This document shows positions 37,830 to 47,869 of a stretch of 64,000 nucleotides of DNA, one piece after another (the stretch's first letter is position 1; every line of letters begins with the position of its first letter). The notes below the pieces were generated by a model. It searched no databases, was not told the origin of the DNA, and saw only the letters and a list, made by a program, of their open reading frames with translations. The DNA lies in assembly GCA_038363925.1 (NCBI GenBank), contig JAQQWL010000011.1, forward strand, positions 868,001 through 932,000, read 5' to 3'. The DNA is from Apiospora phragmitis (taxonomy: Eukaryota; Ascomycota; Sordariomycetes; Amphisphaeriales; Apiosporaceae). The position numbers and the translations under genes were made by a program.

Positions 37830-40092
37830 ATGGCCAACCCGACGCGCTTCGCCGCCAGCGCGGAACCGCTCCAGATTTACCAGGACGACTTCTTTGAACA
37901 ATCAATGCACGACTCGATCAGCCGCGCTCCCATGCCCATGATGGACCATCACCACCACCAGCAGCACCAGCATTATGCACCACGCATGCCTCTGGGCAGC
38001 TCGAATACCAACGTGCTCTTCAACCCTCCCTCGAATGGAATGGGGAAGCAAAACTCACCGTTCAAGGCCACAGGACGCATGCAATCACCTCTCACACCGC
38101 TCAAATCGCAAGGACCCAATAGGATGGACCCGGTCTCTTTATTGCCGCCAAGTTCGAACGGACAGATGACCGACTCGATGATGAAGAAGCCGCCAACAAT
38201 GTCGAGGTTCAAGACCGCATCATCTCAGAGGGCAATGATGGATTTGAGCTACAATTACGGAAAGGAGAACATTCACCCGGTCTTATACCCGGCACCACCC
38301 GCTCCCTTTCATCTCAACCTCGAGAACTACTACCAGAAGGCTCCCAGCAAACGCGCATTGCTCGAGGCCGCTCCGATAAAAGAGGCAAGACCGACGAAAA
38401 TCGCGCGCACGGACGAGCCATCTTTACCGCCTCATGATTCATTTCCTCCCATCGCGGATGATGGCCAGAAACCCGGACATAGCTATGCCCAACTGATCGG
38501 CATGGCCATTTTACGGGCCCCGAACCGGCGCCTAACACTATCCCAGATCTACAAGTGGATCTCGGATAGCTATTCATTCTACAACGCCAATGATGCCGGC
38601 TGGCAGAACAGCATTCGCCATAACCTTAGCCTGAACAAGGCCTTTATCAAGCAGGAGAGGCCCAAGGACGACCCGGGAAAGGGGAACTACTGGTCGATTG
38701 AGCCTGGCATGGAACACTTGTTCTTGAAGGAGAAGCCAACCCGGAAGTCTCAGACCAGCATCGAGAATGTGCCCGTCATGTCCATGTCGACCAACCTGGA
38801 GCCTGCTCGCTCGGAGTTGAACCCCCTACATTCGTCAAATGAGCTACCTACGTTACCACCGCCAGTGCTACCAGCTCAACCTCAGATGCCATACCAGCTG
38901 CCTGAGTCGGCGGGCCGGCCTGTCACCGCCCCGGCCGAGGTTTCGTCCGACGCTACAATCCCCTTGTCAGACAGCCCCGAGGAACAAGTTGAGAAACTAG
39001 AGCAGGATGCTGGAGATGAGAGCAATCTATACTCGCCACTGCCGGCTGCTATGCACTCTTCACCGCCGATTCCACGACAACGTCGTAGCAATACGCCGCC
39101 TCCCTTGACTCGAGGTCGAGCTTCGTCCGGCGCTCGCGGTCACCCGGCCCCGAAAGCATGTCTCCACGGGTTCGATGGATGATAGTGGCTACATCTCCTC
39201 GTTGGAGTCCTCCGCTATGCGTCCGAACCAAGGCTCACGAAACCTCACTTCTGAAGCGGACCGTCCCCGAATCAAGCGCGGGAGGGCCGAGGAAGAGATT
39301 GCACGCCTCCGGGCTTCTTCGTATGACAGTCCGAGTAAGAGCCGTTCATACGGCTTCGTGCCCCCGTCCTCATCCCCACTTCGGCAGACTCATGAGTCAA
39401 ACCAAATGCTTCCTCCCTTGACCCCTGCCGTCAAGATCAAGGCACCAACTAGGCCTCCGCCTTCGGTATCCCCCAATACCAACTTGCGTCTCCACCGGGA
39501 CAAAGTCAGCAGCATGTTGAACTCGCCTTTGCGACGTGTAAACAACCTGACGGACGGTTTGACATCGGGAAGCCCTGCGTTCCACGTTGACGATTCGTTC
39601 TTTAACTTCGGCGACTTTGTTCATGATGGAACCAGCTTCGATATCTTCCAGGATGGCAACCTCGATTCATTCTTCCCCGCTGCTATAGAGGCCGGGTCAC
39701 CTATCAAGCGCTCGGTTAAGAGACTGCGCATGGACCGGGCCCATTCCGCCAGCGCTCTTGGCGAGATTACCGGCAATGTGTCCAAGAACCTCACGCCAGC
39801 TCCGCCGAAGTTTCATAACCAAGCTGCTCTACCGTACGAGACGCCAAGCAAAGTGTTCGAGGGAATGTCGTCGCCAAGCAAGGTGTTCATGCAATCTCCC
39901 ATCAAGAACACCGGCGACTGGAACCCAATGGACGATTTCTGTTCGAGCCACTTCTTCGACGAGAACGATGAAAACTGCGCTGGACTTGACATTCTTCAAG
40001 GGTTCGAGAAGATTGGCAGCTCAAGCAACACCGCCGCACCAACCAGGGCCTCGAAGCCCGGGCTTGGCAGGAGTTTCACCACCACCTTCTAA
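37830..40092 (+). CDS. Forkhead transcription factor, Sep1-like (no FHA domain)
   Basis: The start has a good context (GCCGCCATGG). About 213 residues of low-complexity N-terminus (His/Gln run near 40-49) precede the forkhead domain at about 214-302: 'HSYAQLIGMAILRAPNRRLT', 'LSQIYKWISDSYSFY', and the recognition helix 'WQNSIRHNLSLNKAFIKQE'. There is no FHA domain, unlike Fkh1/Fkh2, so it resembles S. pombe Sep1, which controls mitotic and septation genes. The long C-terminus is Ser/Pro-rich with SP/TP sites ('SRSPGPESMSP'-type region, repeated 'TPSKVFEGMSSPSKVF') that suit CDK phosphorylation. Two single-base losses, near 39,130 (GG) and 39,171 (TT), must be assumed to join the halves. Both flanks read sensibly afterwards. 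Total about 755 residues. Confidence 0.88.
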
Positions 40093-40823
40093 TACTCTTC
40101 TGCAGAGCCCAGCGCTCTTGCTCCATCCTTGGACTTCTGACGATTTATGAATGAACGACTACAACACATCTTGTCTGCTGTCTTGGAGATGCCATAGACA
40201 CTCCCTTGTCGTCTTACGAAAGACGCAGACTAATATAGACTGGCGAAAAAACTCCTCGCCTCACGGCATTCTTGTCCATTGTTTTTCCAAGTATAATGAC
40301 GCTACGTGGCCTGGGTACATATCGACGCCTTGCATGTCGATCGAATTTGGCTTACAATCTTTGTTTTTGGTCCTGTTTTTTTGCGAGCGAGTTTGGATGG
40401 AATTCACCCATCACCTCTGGACACCCTACCTACTTTAATCCTATTGGGTAACGGTAATCCTCTGAAGAGCATTAGGGAGCAGCGGCGTATGTGCAACTGT
40501 GCGGGATATCTACTGAGGCGAGAAGAGGCAAGAGATGGATTACGAGTATGGGAACATGTTGATTTGGTCTTTTTGTTTGGAGTCTTGTAGCAACGGCATG
40601 TGAAGAGACGAGTATGTTTGTCCTTTCTTGGAATGAATCATTGCGGCATGGCGAATCGATTTGGTGTCGTTGGCGGATATCTCCTATTGAGAATTTGCTT
40701 TTGCTTTTACAACACATTGATGTCGTTCAATACAAATGAACTCTTGAGATTTTACCTTAACTCCACTTCGATGTTTTATGACATGAAGTAAACGCATCCC
40801 TCAAGACTATCTATCGTCCTACC
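40093..40823. other. 3' region of the forkhead gene
   Basis: AT-rich, T-tract-containing sequence after the forkhead stop codon, with no coding signal. It is presumably the 3' untranslated region and terminator. Confidence 0.4.
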
Positions 40824-41030
40824 TTACAGCTTGCTGGTTGTGGTAGGCGGAGACCGAGAAGGGCTTGACGATCGCTTCTCATCCATCAGGTCCGTAACCG
40901 TACTCCGGAGGTTCGTCCTGAGTGAATCTACAATCATGTCAGTCCAACCTTGGACTCTCTGAGCAAATTCACGACGTATATCAACATCAGACGGCTTTTC
41001 AGAGCTCAACATTCTCGTAAGGGGTATCAA
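40824..41030 (-). CDS. Possible C-terminal exon of an unrecognised small gene
   Basis: A 68-codon minus-strand frame contains a plausible amphipathic helix ('DIRREFAQRVQGWTDMIVDS') and a Ser/Pro-rich tail. A hydrophobic frame further upstream (41,328-41,120) could be an earlier exon of the same gene, but I find no clean splice join between them. Not recognised; it could be non-coding. Confidence 0.25.
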   Translation of the reverse strand: MIPLTRMLSSEKPSDVDIRREFAQRVQGWTDMIVDSLRTNLRSTVTDLMDEKRSSSPSRSPPTTTSKL

Positions 41031-41330
41031 TCGATCAATTCAACCCTGGCTCTTTGTGTAGTTTCAAACACACCCAAGCCAGTAGTTCCCGCCGTAGAAA
41101 CAAAACATATATATATATATATCCGAGTTTGCCATGAGCAGGCCCAATTCCATCACCAACGCCGAGAGAAGCCCAAATGCCGCCCGTTCCTTTGCCATTG
41201 ACGAAACGATAAATAAAATAAAGACGTGCGCCGAAAGTAAGCATGTATAGCAGCAGTACTAGTACTGCTTCCATCATGACGAAGAGCCAGGCCACCCTAC
41301 ATAAGAAACATGCCACTTCTCTCCCCATAC

Positions 41331-42208
41331 TTAATAAATGCCCATCCGGGTGGCCCAGCCGCTGCTGTCCTCCTTCTGGTTCACGACGATCTGGTAGGGG
41401 AAGGGGTTCGCGTCCGTCGTCGTGATGGGCGGGATGTGGTCCTTCTGCTGGTTGACGATGTCGACGATCTTCAGGACGGTGCCGCGCAGGGTCGTCTCCA
41501 TGGCGTTGCGCACCTTGGCCCTCTCTGTTTTGCGACGGGGGGAATGTTAGATAGCTTGCAAGTTATACATACATACATGCATACGAAAGAAAGGGAAAAG
41601 GGGAAAGGGCAAAGTAACGCACCCGTCTCCGTCTTTGGGCTCGGCGACCGTCACCTTGACGGTCCAGCGCTCCCAGCAGACCTCCTCGTCGACCGAGGGC
41701 CGCATGTACCACGTCTTGCGCCGCTTCTTCTCGAGGAACTGGACCGAGATGGTGCCCCGACCGCCGCCGCCATTATGAGAGGTGTTGTTGTTGGTGAGGA
41801 CGACCTCGCGGTGCAGCTCGCCCGTGCGCTTGGCGATCATGGTGTCGAGCTCGGCGTCGTTGACGTAGGGGGAGCGACAGGCCAGGACCTCGCGCGTCTC
41901 GGGGGCGAGGCAGGGGAAGAAGCGGTGGAAGAAGATGGTGTGGAGGATGCCTGCGGCGGAAAAGTTAATTTATGTCATACTGCGGATATGTAAGATCACA
42001 ACCCATGCCGTCAACTCCTTTCAATAGGTTCATGGTGCGACGGCTTGCTCCGTCGCCCCGTAGGCATCTCGTATTTGTCCTCGGGGCCGGGTATATGAGG
42101 GAAAAGGGGCTATTCTCATATCTTCGTACCTCCAACAACATCGCGAACCGACGTGGGGTCGACAAAGGCGTCGAGTATGAACTCCTGGGGGTTCTGTTGA
42201 GGGTCCAT
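41331..42208 (-). CDS. ATG101: Autophagy-related protein 101
   Basis: Exons 42208-42130, 41950-41623 and 41520-41331 give 198 residues. ATG101 is a HORMA-fold subunit of the Atg1/ULK1 initiation complex, pairing with Atg13. It is present in filamentous fungi and fission yeast but not in budding yeast. Landmarks: 'NPQEFILDAFVDPTSVRDVV', 'GILHTIFFHRFFPCLAP', 'YVNDAELDTMIAKRT', 'TISVQFLEKKRRKTWYMRP', 'VDEEVCWERWTVKVTVAEP', 'HIPPITTTDANPFPYQI' and the C-terminal 'GWATRMGIY'. The first intron is 179 bases. The second ends in three consecutive AG dinucleotides (cagagag), and only the third keeps the frame, giving 'EPKDGDGAKVRNAMETT'. Divergently placed from PEX3. Confidence 0.93.
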
Positions 42209-43114
42209 TGTCGTTGCCCAAGGATGGAGAATGGATGCGATACCGTGTTCGGCTCACATAGAGCCCGGGTGAGGAAAGACGAGGACGAGAAGTAGTGTGT
42301 GTGGGTACGTATTTAGTAGATGCGAATTGCGTATTGTTGACTACTTCTCTATGATTGTTGGGCCAGAGACATGACTGACTGGCTGGCTGACTCTACTTCG
42401 CGATGGCTTTTCTCCTTTCCTTCCTGTATCGCTTTCGTTCTCGAAGATCCGATATACGCAGCTTACGTTTTGGAGGGGTCACAAAGGTTGGTGGCGTCAA
42501 CGTCAATGTGGAGCTGAGCTGCGGGAGCTTCTGATTGCCATTGAGTACGGGCAGTAAAGTACAGCCCCTACACTGGACAACCTTGCCCGTTTTCTGCCCT
42601 ACAGCGCGGATGACGATGATCAGTACATGCATCAATCCTTATCAGTGATCAATCAATCAATCAACCAAGCCTCGTTGTGGCTGTCACGGGGGAAGCAGCC
42701 TGGCCAAATACGTGCCCCGTTACCCCATGCCGAGGCCCAAGGTGACCCCCCAGAAGTACCGAGCCGGGGGTGTTGGGGTGTTACGTTAGGGGGTATTAGA
42801 AAGGTACCTAAACTTTTAGCCGCAGAGACGCGAGTTGTAGGCACGAGCTCATAAGTTTATCACGGCCAAGAAGAAGGCTGGGCTTTGACACAAACCGTCG
42901 ATAAGTCGATGATGGCTTACACGTGTAGAGCTCCAATCCCACTGCAGAGCTTCTGATCACTCACTCACTCACTCACTCACATACCCAATTCTCAAGTTTT
43001 TATTGTTGTTTGTTTTTGGTTTATCTCTCTTCAAATCTCCCATGATATTTCAATAGCTCGCCTGTAACCTGAACCTGTGCATGTCCGTGTTCTTGGGGCA
43101 GTTACCGCAATACG
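42209..43114. promoter_or_regulatory. Divergent promoter, ATG101 / PEX3
   Basis: 906 bases lie between the two start codons. A (TCAC)n tract lies near 42,956-42,980 and a T-rich stretch just before PEX3. A short basic frame on the minus strand (42,635-42,393) ends in the region but has no supporting features. Confidence 0.45.
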
Positions 43115-44971
43115 ATGTTCTCCGCGACGAGACGGTGGTTTCGCCGCAATAGGACGCCCGTCGCAATCGGCGTCGGCGTCGTCGGCGCTGGTTTTCTAGC
43201 CACACAATATGTCCTCAACAAAATCAACGATGCGCGCGAGCGCATGAGTAGCGACCGCATCGCCAAAGAAAAGTACGTCTCCCCGTTGATGTCGCCATCC
43301 ATCCAGAAGCCCTCCCCCTTTGAACTGACCAACGACCTTTGTCGCGTTATAGCCTTCGGCGGCGATTCGAACAGAACCAAGAGGACTGCACCTTCACCGT
43401 CCTCGCCCTCCTGCCCACCGCCACGGCCAACATCCTGGAAGCGATGAACACCGAGAAGATCACGCTGGAGATCCAGCAGATGAAGAGCGCGGCCAAGAGT
43501 ACGCGCAGCGGCGACTCCAATGCGGCACCGCCGAGTATAGCGGATACCACCCTGACCGAGGGGGAGGAGGGCAAGAGCGTCGCGAGCCTACAGAGCGAGA
43601 GCGGAAGTGCATGCCAGCCAAATGACGCTTCCTCCGTCGTCCCAAACGGGCGATGGGGCTCAAGACGGCGGGCAAACCCCTGCGCCGAAGCCGCGGAGGA
43701 CGAAGCGACAGCTGTGGGACGACTTAACGATAAGCTGTAAGTCGGTGAAGCATTGAAGGACGAATTGATATTCAAAAGAGACAGCGGCTGACCATTAGGG
43801 TTTGTTTTAGCCATTACCCGCGCCTACACACTAGTATACACGCTCGCCCTCCTCACGATGCTCACCAGGGTCCAACTCAACCTCCTGGGCCGCCGGAGCT
43901 ACCTCTCGAGCGTCATCTCGCTCGCGACGGGGACCGCCCAGTCCACGATAAGCCTAAGAGAACAATGACGACGAAAACGACCCGGAGCACCAGGTCTACG
44001 GCAGCGACTTCGACATCAACCGGAAGTACCTGACCTTCAGCTGGTGGCTGCTGAACAAGGGCTGGGAGGAGCTGGGCCGGCGGGTCGAGGAGGCCGTGCG
44101 CGACGTCTTCGGCCACCTCAGCCCGCGGGACCTCTTGAGCTACGACACGTTCACGCAGCTCACCTTCGAGGTGCGCAAGAAGATCGAGGGGACCGCGACC
44201 TTGAAAAGGGCGAGCAGAGGGGATCCAAGTGGCTGTCCATAGTCCTGCCCCCGCGCGACATGGAGGACCACGTCCTCCGGGAGTCGGGCGTGCTTGGCGA
44301 GAGCGCGACCGCGGAGACGCAGTCCCAAGGCGGGGCTGGTGCACAAACAACGACAACGGGTTCCTCGGCCTCATCCCTACGGCGGCTGCTGGACGAGACG
44401 TCGGACCTGGTCGAGTCGCCCGCCTTTTCGCACGTGCTGACGCTGGTCCTGGACGCGGGCTTCACGGTCCTGCAGCAGCAGAAGCTGCTGCCGGGGGCCT
44501 TCGAGCTGCCCGTCCACCTCAGCCCGTCCATCCCGGAGCTGGAGGACCCCGAGCAGTCGGCCAAGGTGGTGCTGCTGCCCAAGATCCTGTCGGTGCTGAC
44601 GCGCCAGGCCCACGCCGTCGGCCACGGTATGATGCCCAATGAGTACCTGCAGGCCATGGAGCAGGTGCCGGACCTCGAGGCCTTCGCGGCGGTCGTCTAC
44701 TCGAGCAACTGGGAGAACGAGATACAGAACGAGGGGGACGAGGCGGTGGCGGCGGCGGCGGCAAGTCAACAATCGCAACAGCAGCAGCAGTTGGCCGGCA
44801 GCTCAACGGCTGCGTCAAATCTCGAGCAGAGCAGTCAGAAGCCGACGGGGGTAGCGATGGGGGGCGGTGGGGGAGGAGAGTATGGTTCTGGTCGATCCCA
44901 ATCCCGAACCCTCGCAGATGTCGTTTGAGAGTGTGTGGGAGAAGGCTTCGCAACAACAGCAGAAGCAGTAG
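43115..44971 (+). CDS. PEX3: Peroxin-3, peroxisomal membrane biogenesis factor (several frame changes)
   Basis: Exons 43115-43272, 43353-43736 and 43811-44971. Pex3 anchors Pex19 at the peroxisome membrane and also Inp1 and pexophagy receptors. The N-terminus has the basic patch and membrane anchor 'RRNRTPVAIGVGVVGAGFLA'. Then come 'LRRRFEQNQEDCTFTVLALL', 'KRQLWDDLTIS', 'RAYTLVYTLALLTMLTRVQL', 'NLLGRRSYLSSVISLATG', 'RKYLTFSWWLLNKGWEELGR', 'DFAFSHVLTLVLD'-type helices and a C-terminal 'DPNPEPSQMSFESVWEKA'. Four frame changes are needed: about 43,648 (+1), 43,960 (+1 or -2), 44,188-44,191 (-1, G run) and 44,868-44,873 (+1, G run). Because every conserved block is present in order, I regard the gene as real and the indels as probably technical. 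Confidence 0.85.
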
Positions 44972-45718
44972 CCGCATAAATAAATGCGGGTTGTCTAATT
45001 GAACTCGAAACTGGATTGTATTTTGACTACCTACATGTGTGTTCGGTGGGGAGGAACTGGCTTTGGGGGGAGCATTGTATAGAGTATGATGGCGGACAAG
45101 ACGGTGCTGGCTTTTGATGATGATTGACGGGATGTTATTATGACATTATAATCCTTTTTGTTTTTTGAAAGCATTATGCGGGAGGAGCCAACATACCAAG
45201 GCCAGATCAGATGTATGGTTACAAGCAGGCAGTTGAATGTATCAATACAATACAGGGGGCAATGGCGGCGTCGCGACTTGGCGCATATAGAAAGACACCA
45301 CCAGTATATATGTATGTATCTTCCTTTTCTAGGCCACAACAAACCAGTGTACTTTCGTAGTTGCAAGCTCCCGACACCCACAGCCTGCTCAATGTAGTTT
45401 CCTCTGCGGCCCCCTCCTTCCTATGGCTCGGGTCAGGGAGGATGCGCCCCTGCCGGCCACGCCCAGTATTTACTGCCACATGAGGCCTTCTTTGGGGTCA
45501 TATATCGTGGTAGATCTTGCCGCTAGCCCAGTATCTCATTATAGACTTCATCCGAGTCACACCGGGGACCCAGGCTCTGGATTATGCGTAGTAGAGGCGG
45601 GCGTGTGTGTGGCCCCTCCCCTAGTATTAAGTTGATGCATGCCTCTCTCTCTCCCCGTCATGCTCTCTCCCCCCGTCATGTCTATTCCGGGTTGATTTTA
45701 TTGTTCCTTTGCTTGCCA
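44972..45718. other. Convergent 3' regions of PEX3 and BET5
   Basis: About 750 bases between two stop codons facing each other. AT-rich near 45,000-45,180, with no open frame that looks coding. Confidence 0.45.
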
Positions 45719-46557
45719 TCACATCAAGCCCCTGACGAACTTATCCAACCCCATGTCAAACATCTCGTTCCTCACGCCTTCGCCGTTCTTATGCTCGACT
45801 GGCGATAGAGGGTTTTTGACAACTGCGGATCACCACGTTAGCAGCTTGTATACCGACAACAAACGTTATATAGCTTTCCCGGGGTCTGAGTAGCATCTTG
45901 ATTCATAAGGAACAGGAGGCGGCAAACTCACCATACTCGACCCACAGGTTGATGTAGATCTGGTGCAGGACGTTGCGCATGCTGAGGGCGCCCGGCTCGG
46001 TCAGCATGGCGAAGCGCAGGCTCGAGGGCGTCTCGTAGTAATGCAGCTTGTACTGGGCGGTGCGGTAGCTGATGAAGGCGTCGTCGTCGCCGCCGAGCTT
46101 GCGCACCATGTTGCGCAAGCTAAAGACGGTGCCGAAGATCAGCTTCGCGTCGTCCTTGGCGCGCGTCGCGGCGCTGCGGCTGTCCCGGTAGGCGCCGCCG
46201 CTGATGCCGTTGTTGTTGCTGTTGCTCTGGAAGAGGTCGGTGGGAGGGGCGCGGCGGGGGCGGATTGGCGGTGTGGGTGTAACGCCGCCGGGGAGGGTGA
46301 GGTGGAAAGGCGGTGGTCGCTGCTCGTGGGTTGCGTGGATAGGGGACGCGGCGGCGGGGGGGCTATCCAGAGTTTGGAGTAGACGCACTCGGCTGTTGGG
46401 GTTGAAGGAGGAGGCCGTCCATGGTTAGCTCACGATGCCCCGGAGGAGAAAGAGGAAGGAGGAGGAGGAGGAGGAGGACGCATGACGGCAGGTGGTGGTG
46501 GTGGTTGTACTGACTGTGTCGGTCGAAGATGTAAAAGGAAAAGACCTGGACCGGCAT
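45719..46557 (-). CDS. BET5: TRAPP complex subunit Bet5/TRAPPC1 (one apparent frameshift)
   Basis: Exons 46557-46515, 46392-45932 and 45822-45719. Bet5 is a longin-fold core subunit shared by TRAPP complexes, the exchange factors for Ypt1/Rab1 in ER-Golgi traffic and autophagy. The first exon encodes 'VFSFYIFDRH'; the second begins 'ECVYSKLWIAPP', carries a Pro-rich insertion ('PGGVTPTPPIRPRR'), then 'DDAKLIFGTVFSLRNMVRKL', 'YRTAQYKLHYYETPSSLRF' and 'LHQIYINLWVEYV'. The last exon gives 'VKNPLSPVEHKNGEGVRNEM' and 'GLDKFVRGL'. The Pro-rich segment is absent from the short animal protein and enlarges the first longin loop. A seven-C run (plus-strand G's 46356-46362) must have lost one base for the frame to continue. 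Confidence 0.9.
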
Positions 46558-47869
46558 AATTCAAGGAATAGATGAGTTGTCGGCGGCGGCTGGAAGAAGA
46601 GGGAGGAAGAAGAAGAAGAAGAAGAAGAAGAAGAAGGGTGTCCCAAGTCCGGCTTCGTCGCATTTACATTGCTCGCGGTCAATCAAACAGCCTCGCGCTC
46701 CATGCACTGATCGTGGGTCGTCGTTTCGTTGTCTCGTTCGATATTCGTCAAAATGTTGGATCGTCGTCGCCTTCCTCGAGTAGGTAGTTGGATGACTCGA
46801 CTTTGTTGCTGTAGGCCGATGAAATAGGTTATGATGTAGATTATGCAATGCAGGTACACACACAGCCTTGTTGGATAAGTAAGTACGTGACTTGGCAATG
46901 CGATATTCTTGATCGGTTTTAGTGTATCCGTAAGGTTGTCCGTCAATTGACTCCTGTATTAACCTTAAGGCCAGGGTCCCTCTGGTTCGAGCTGGCCGGA
47001 TTCTGGTCTGGGCCCGGCCCCCCAAGTTTCCATGGGTGTGCGCCTGGCCAGAGAGCCGCTTAGCCGGGATCGGCCCCTTCTAGGTACATGTATCACTGAA
47101 GCGCGGCCCCGCGGGGTGCCTTATTACTCCCGTGCTTAGGTTACTTCTTCTTTCAAACATTGATGTTCTTTTCAGTGATACATCCATGACCTCTATGTAC
47201 CTACGTGACCGACTGACTGCAGCAGGATGGTAGGTAACTGCCGTGCAGAGTCAGTTAAACGTGGGATCATCCATTGTGATCTGCTGGCGCAGCCTCGTCA
47301 ATATCGGTTCTTCAGAAGTTAGAACCATCCTCGTCCGCCCACGACCGGGATGGATGTCAGACTATTTGACTAGCAGATGGATGCACGCGGGCAGGGGTCA
47401 AGCTGCCCCCGTACAGCATCATGATTCGCTACCATGGGGAATTAGCTTGGGCGTTGGGCTGAACATGTCTAACATGACACCCTCTGTAGGGGTACAGTGC
47501 AGTACAAAATGCAGTATGGTGGATGCCTTTTCCCTTCTCGCATTGCACCCTGCTGTGGTAGAAGAGAGAGCCTGGCAAAAATATTGTTGCATTTTCCTAG
47601 ATAATACGTTTCGACTGCTCCCGGCCCCTGCTCCATCGATCTGCCTTTCTGCCTACAAGGCGTTTCTATTTCAACGTCTACTACTACTTCTTCCCCCCTT
47701 CTCTTGTCTTCGCCTATTTACCTAGAGGGATATATATTATTCCAAACAACTCTCTCGGCACTCGGGGTCCCTTTTGGCAACAAACTTTGAATCGTCCCAT
47801 CCCCCCCCCCCTCCCCGAAGTCTGCTGCTGACTCGCCCTTCTAAGGCGAGCCAAAAGAGCTCCGCAACC
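46558..47869. promoter_or_regulatory. Divergent promoter, BET5 / CaMKK-like kinase
   Basis: 1.3 kb between start codons. An imperfect GAA repeat (about 46,605-46,637) lies 50-80 bases upstream of the BET5 start. A C10-type tract lies near 47,803, shortly before the kinase start. I see no gene between them. Confidence 0.45.

Noticed and set aside
41035..41328. Hydrophobic minus-strand frame just after the ATG101 stop
   Set aside because: It begins in the presumed 3' untranslated region of ATG101 and runs into an AT repeat. I found no splice join to the frame at 40,824.
42393..42635. Minus-strand 80-codon frame with a basic tail, upstream of ATG101
   Set aside because: No family resemblance, no convincing upstream exon and a start made up of simple hydrophobic residues. 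It could be a chance frame.
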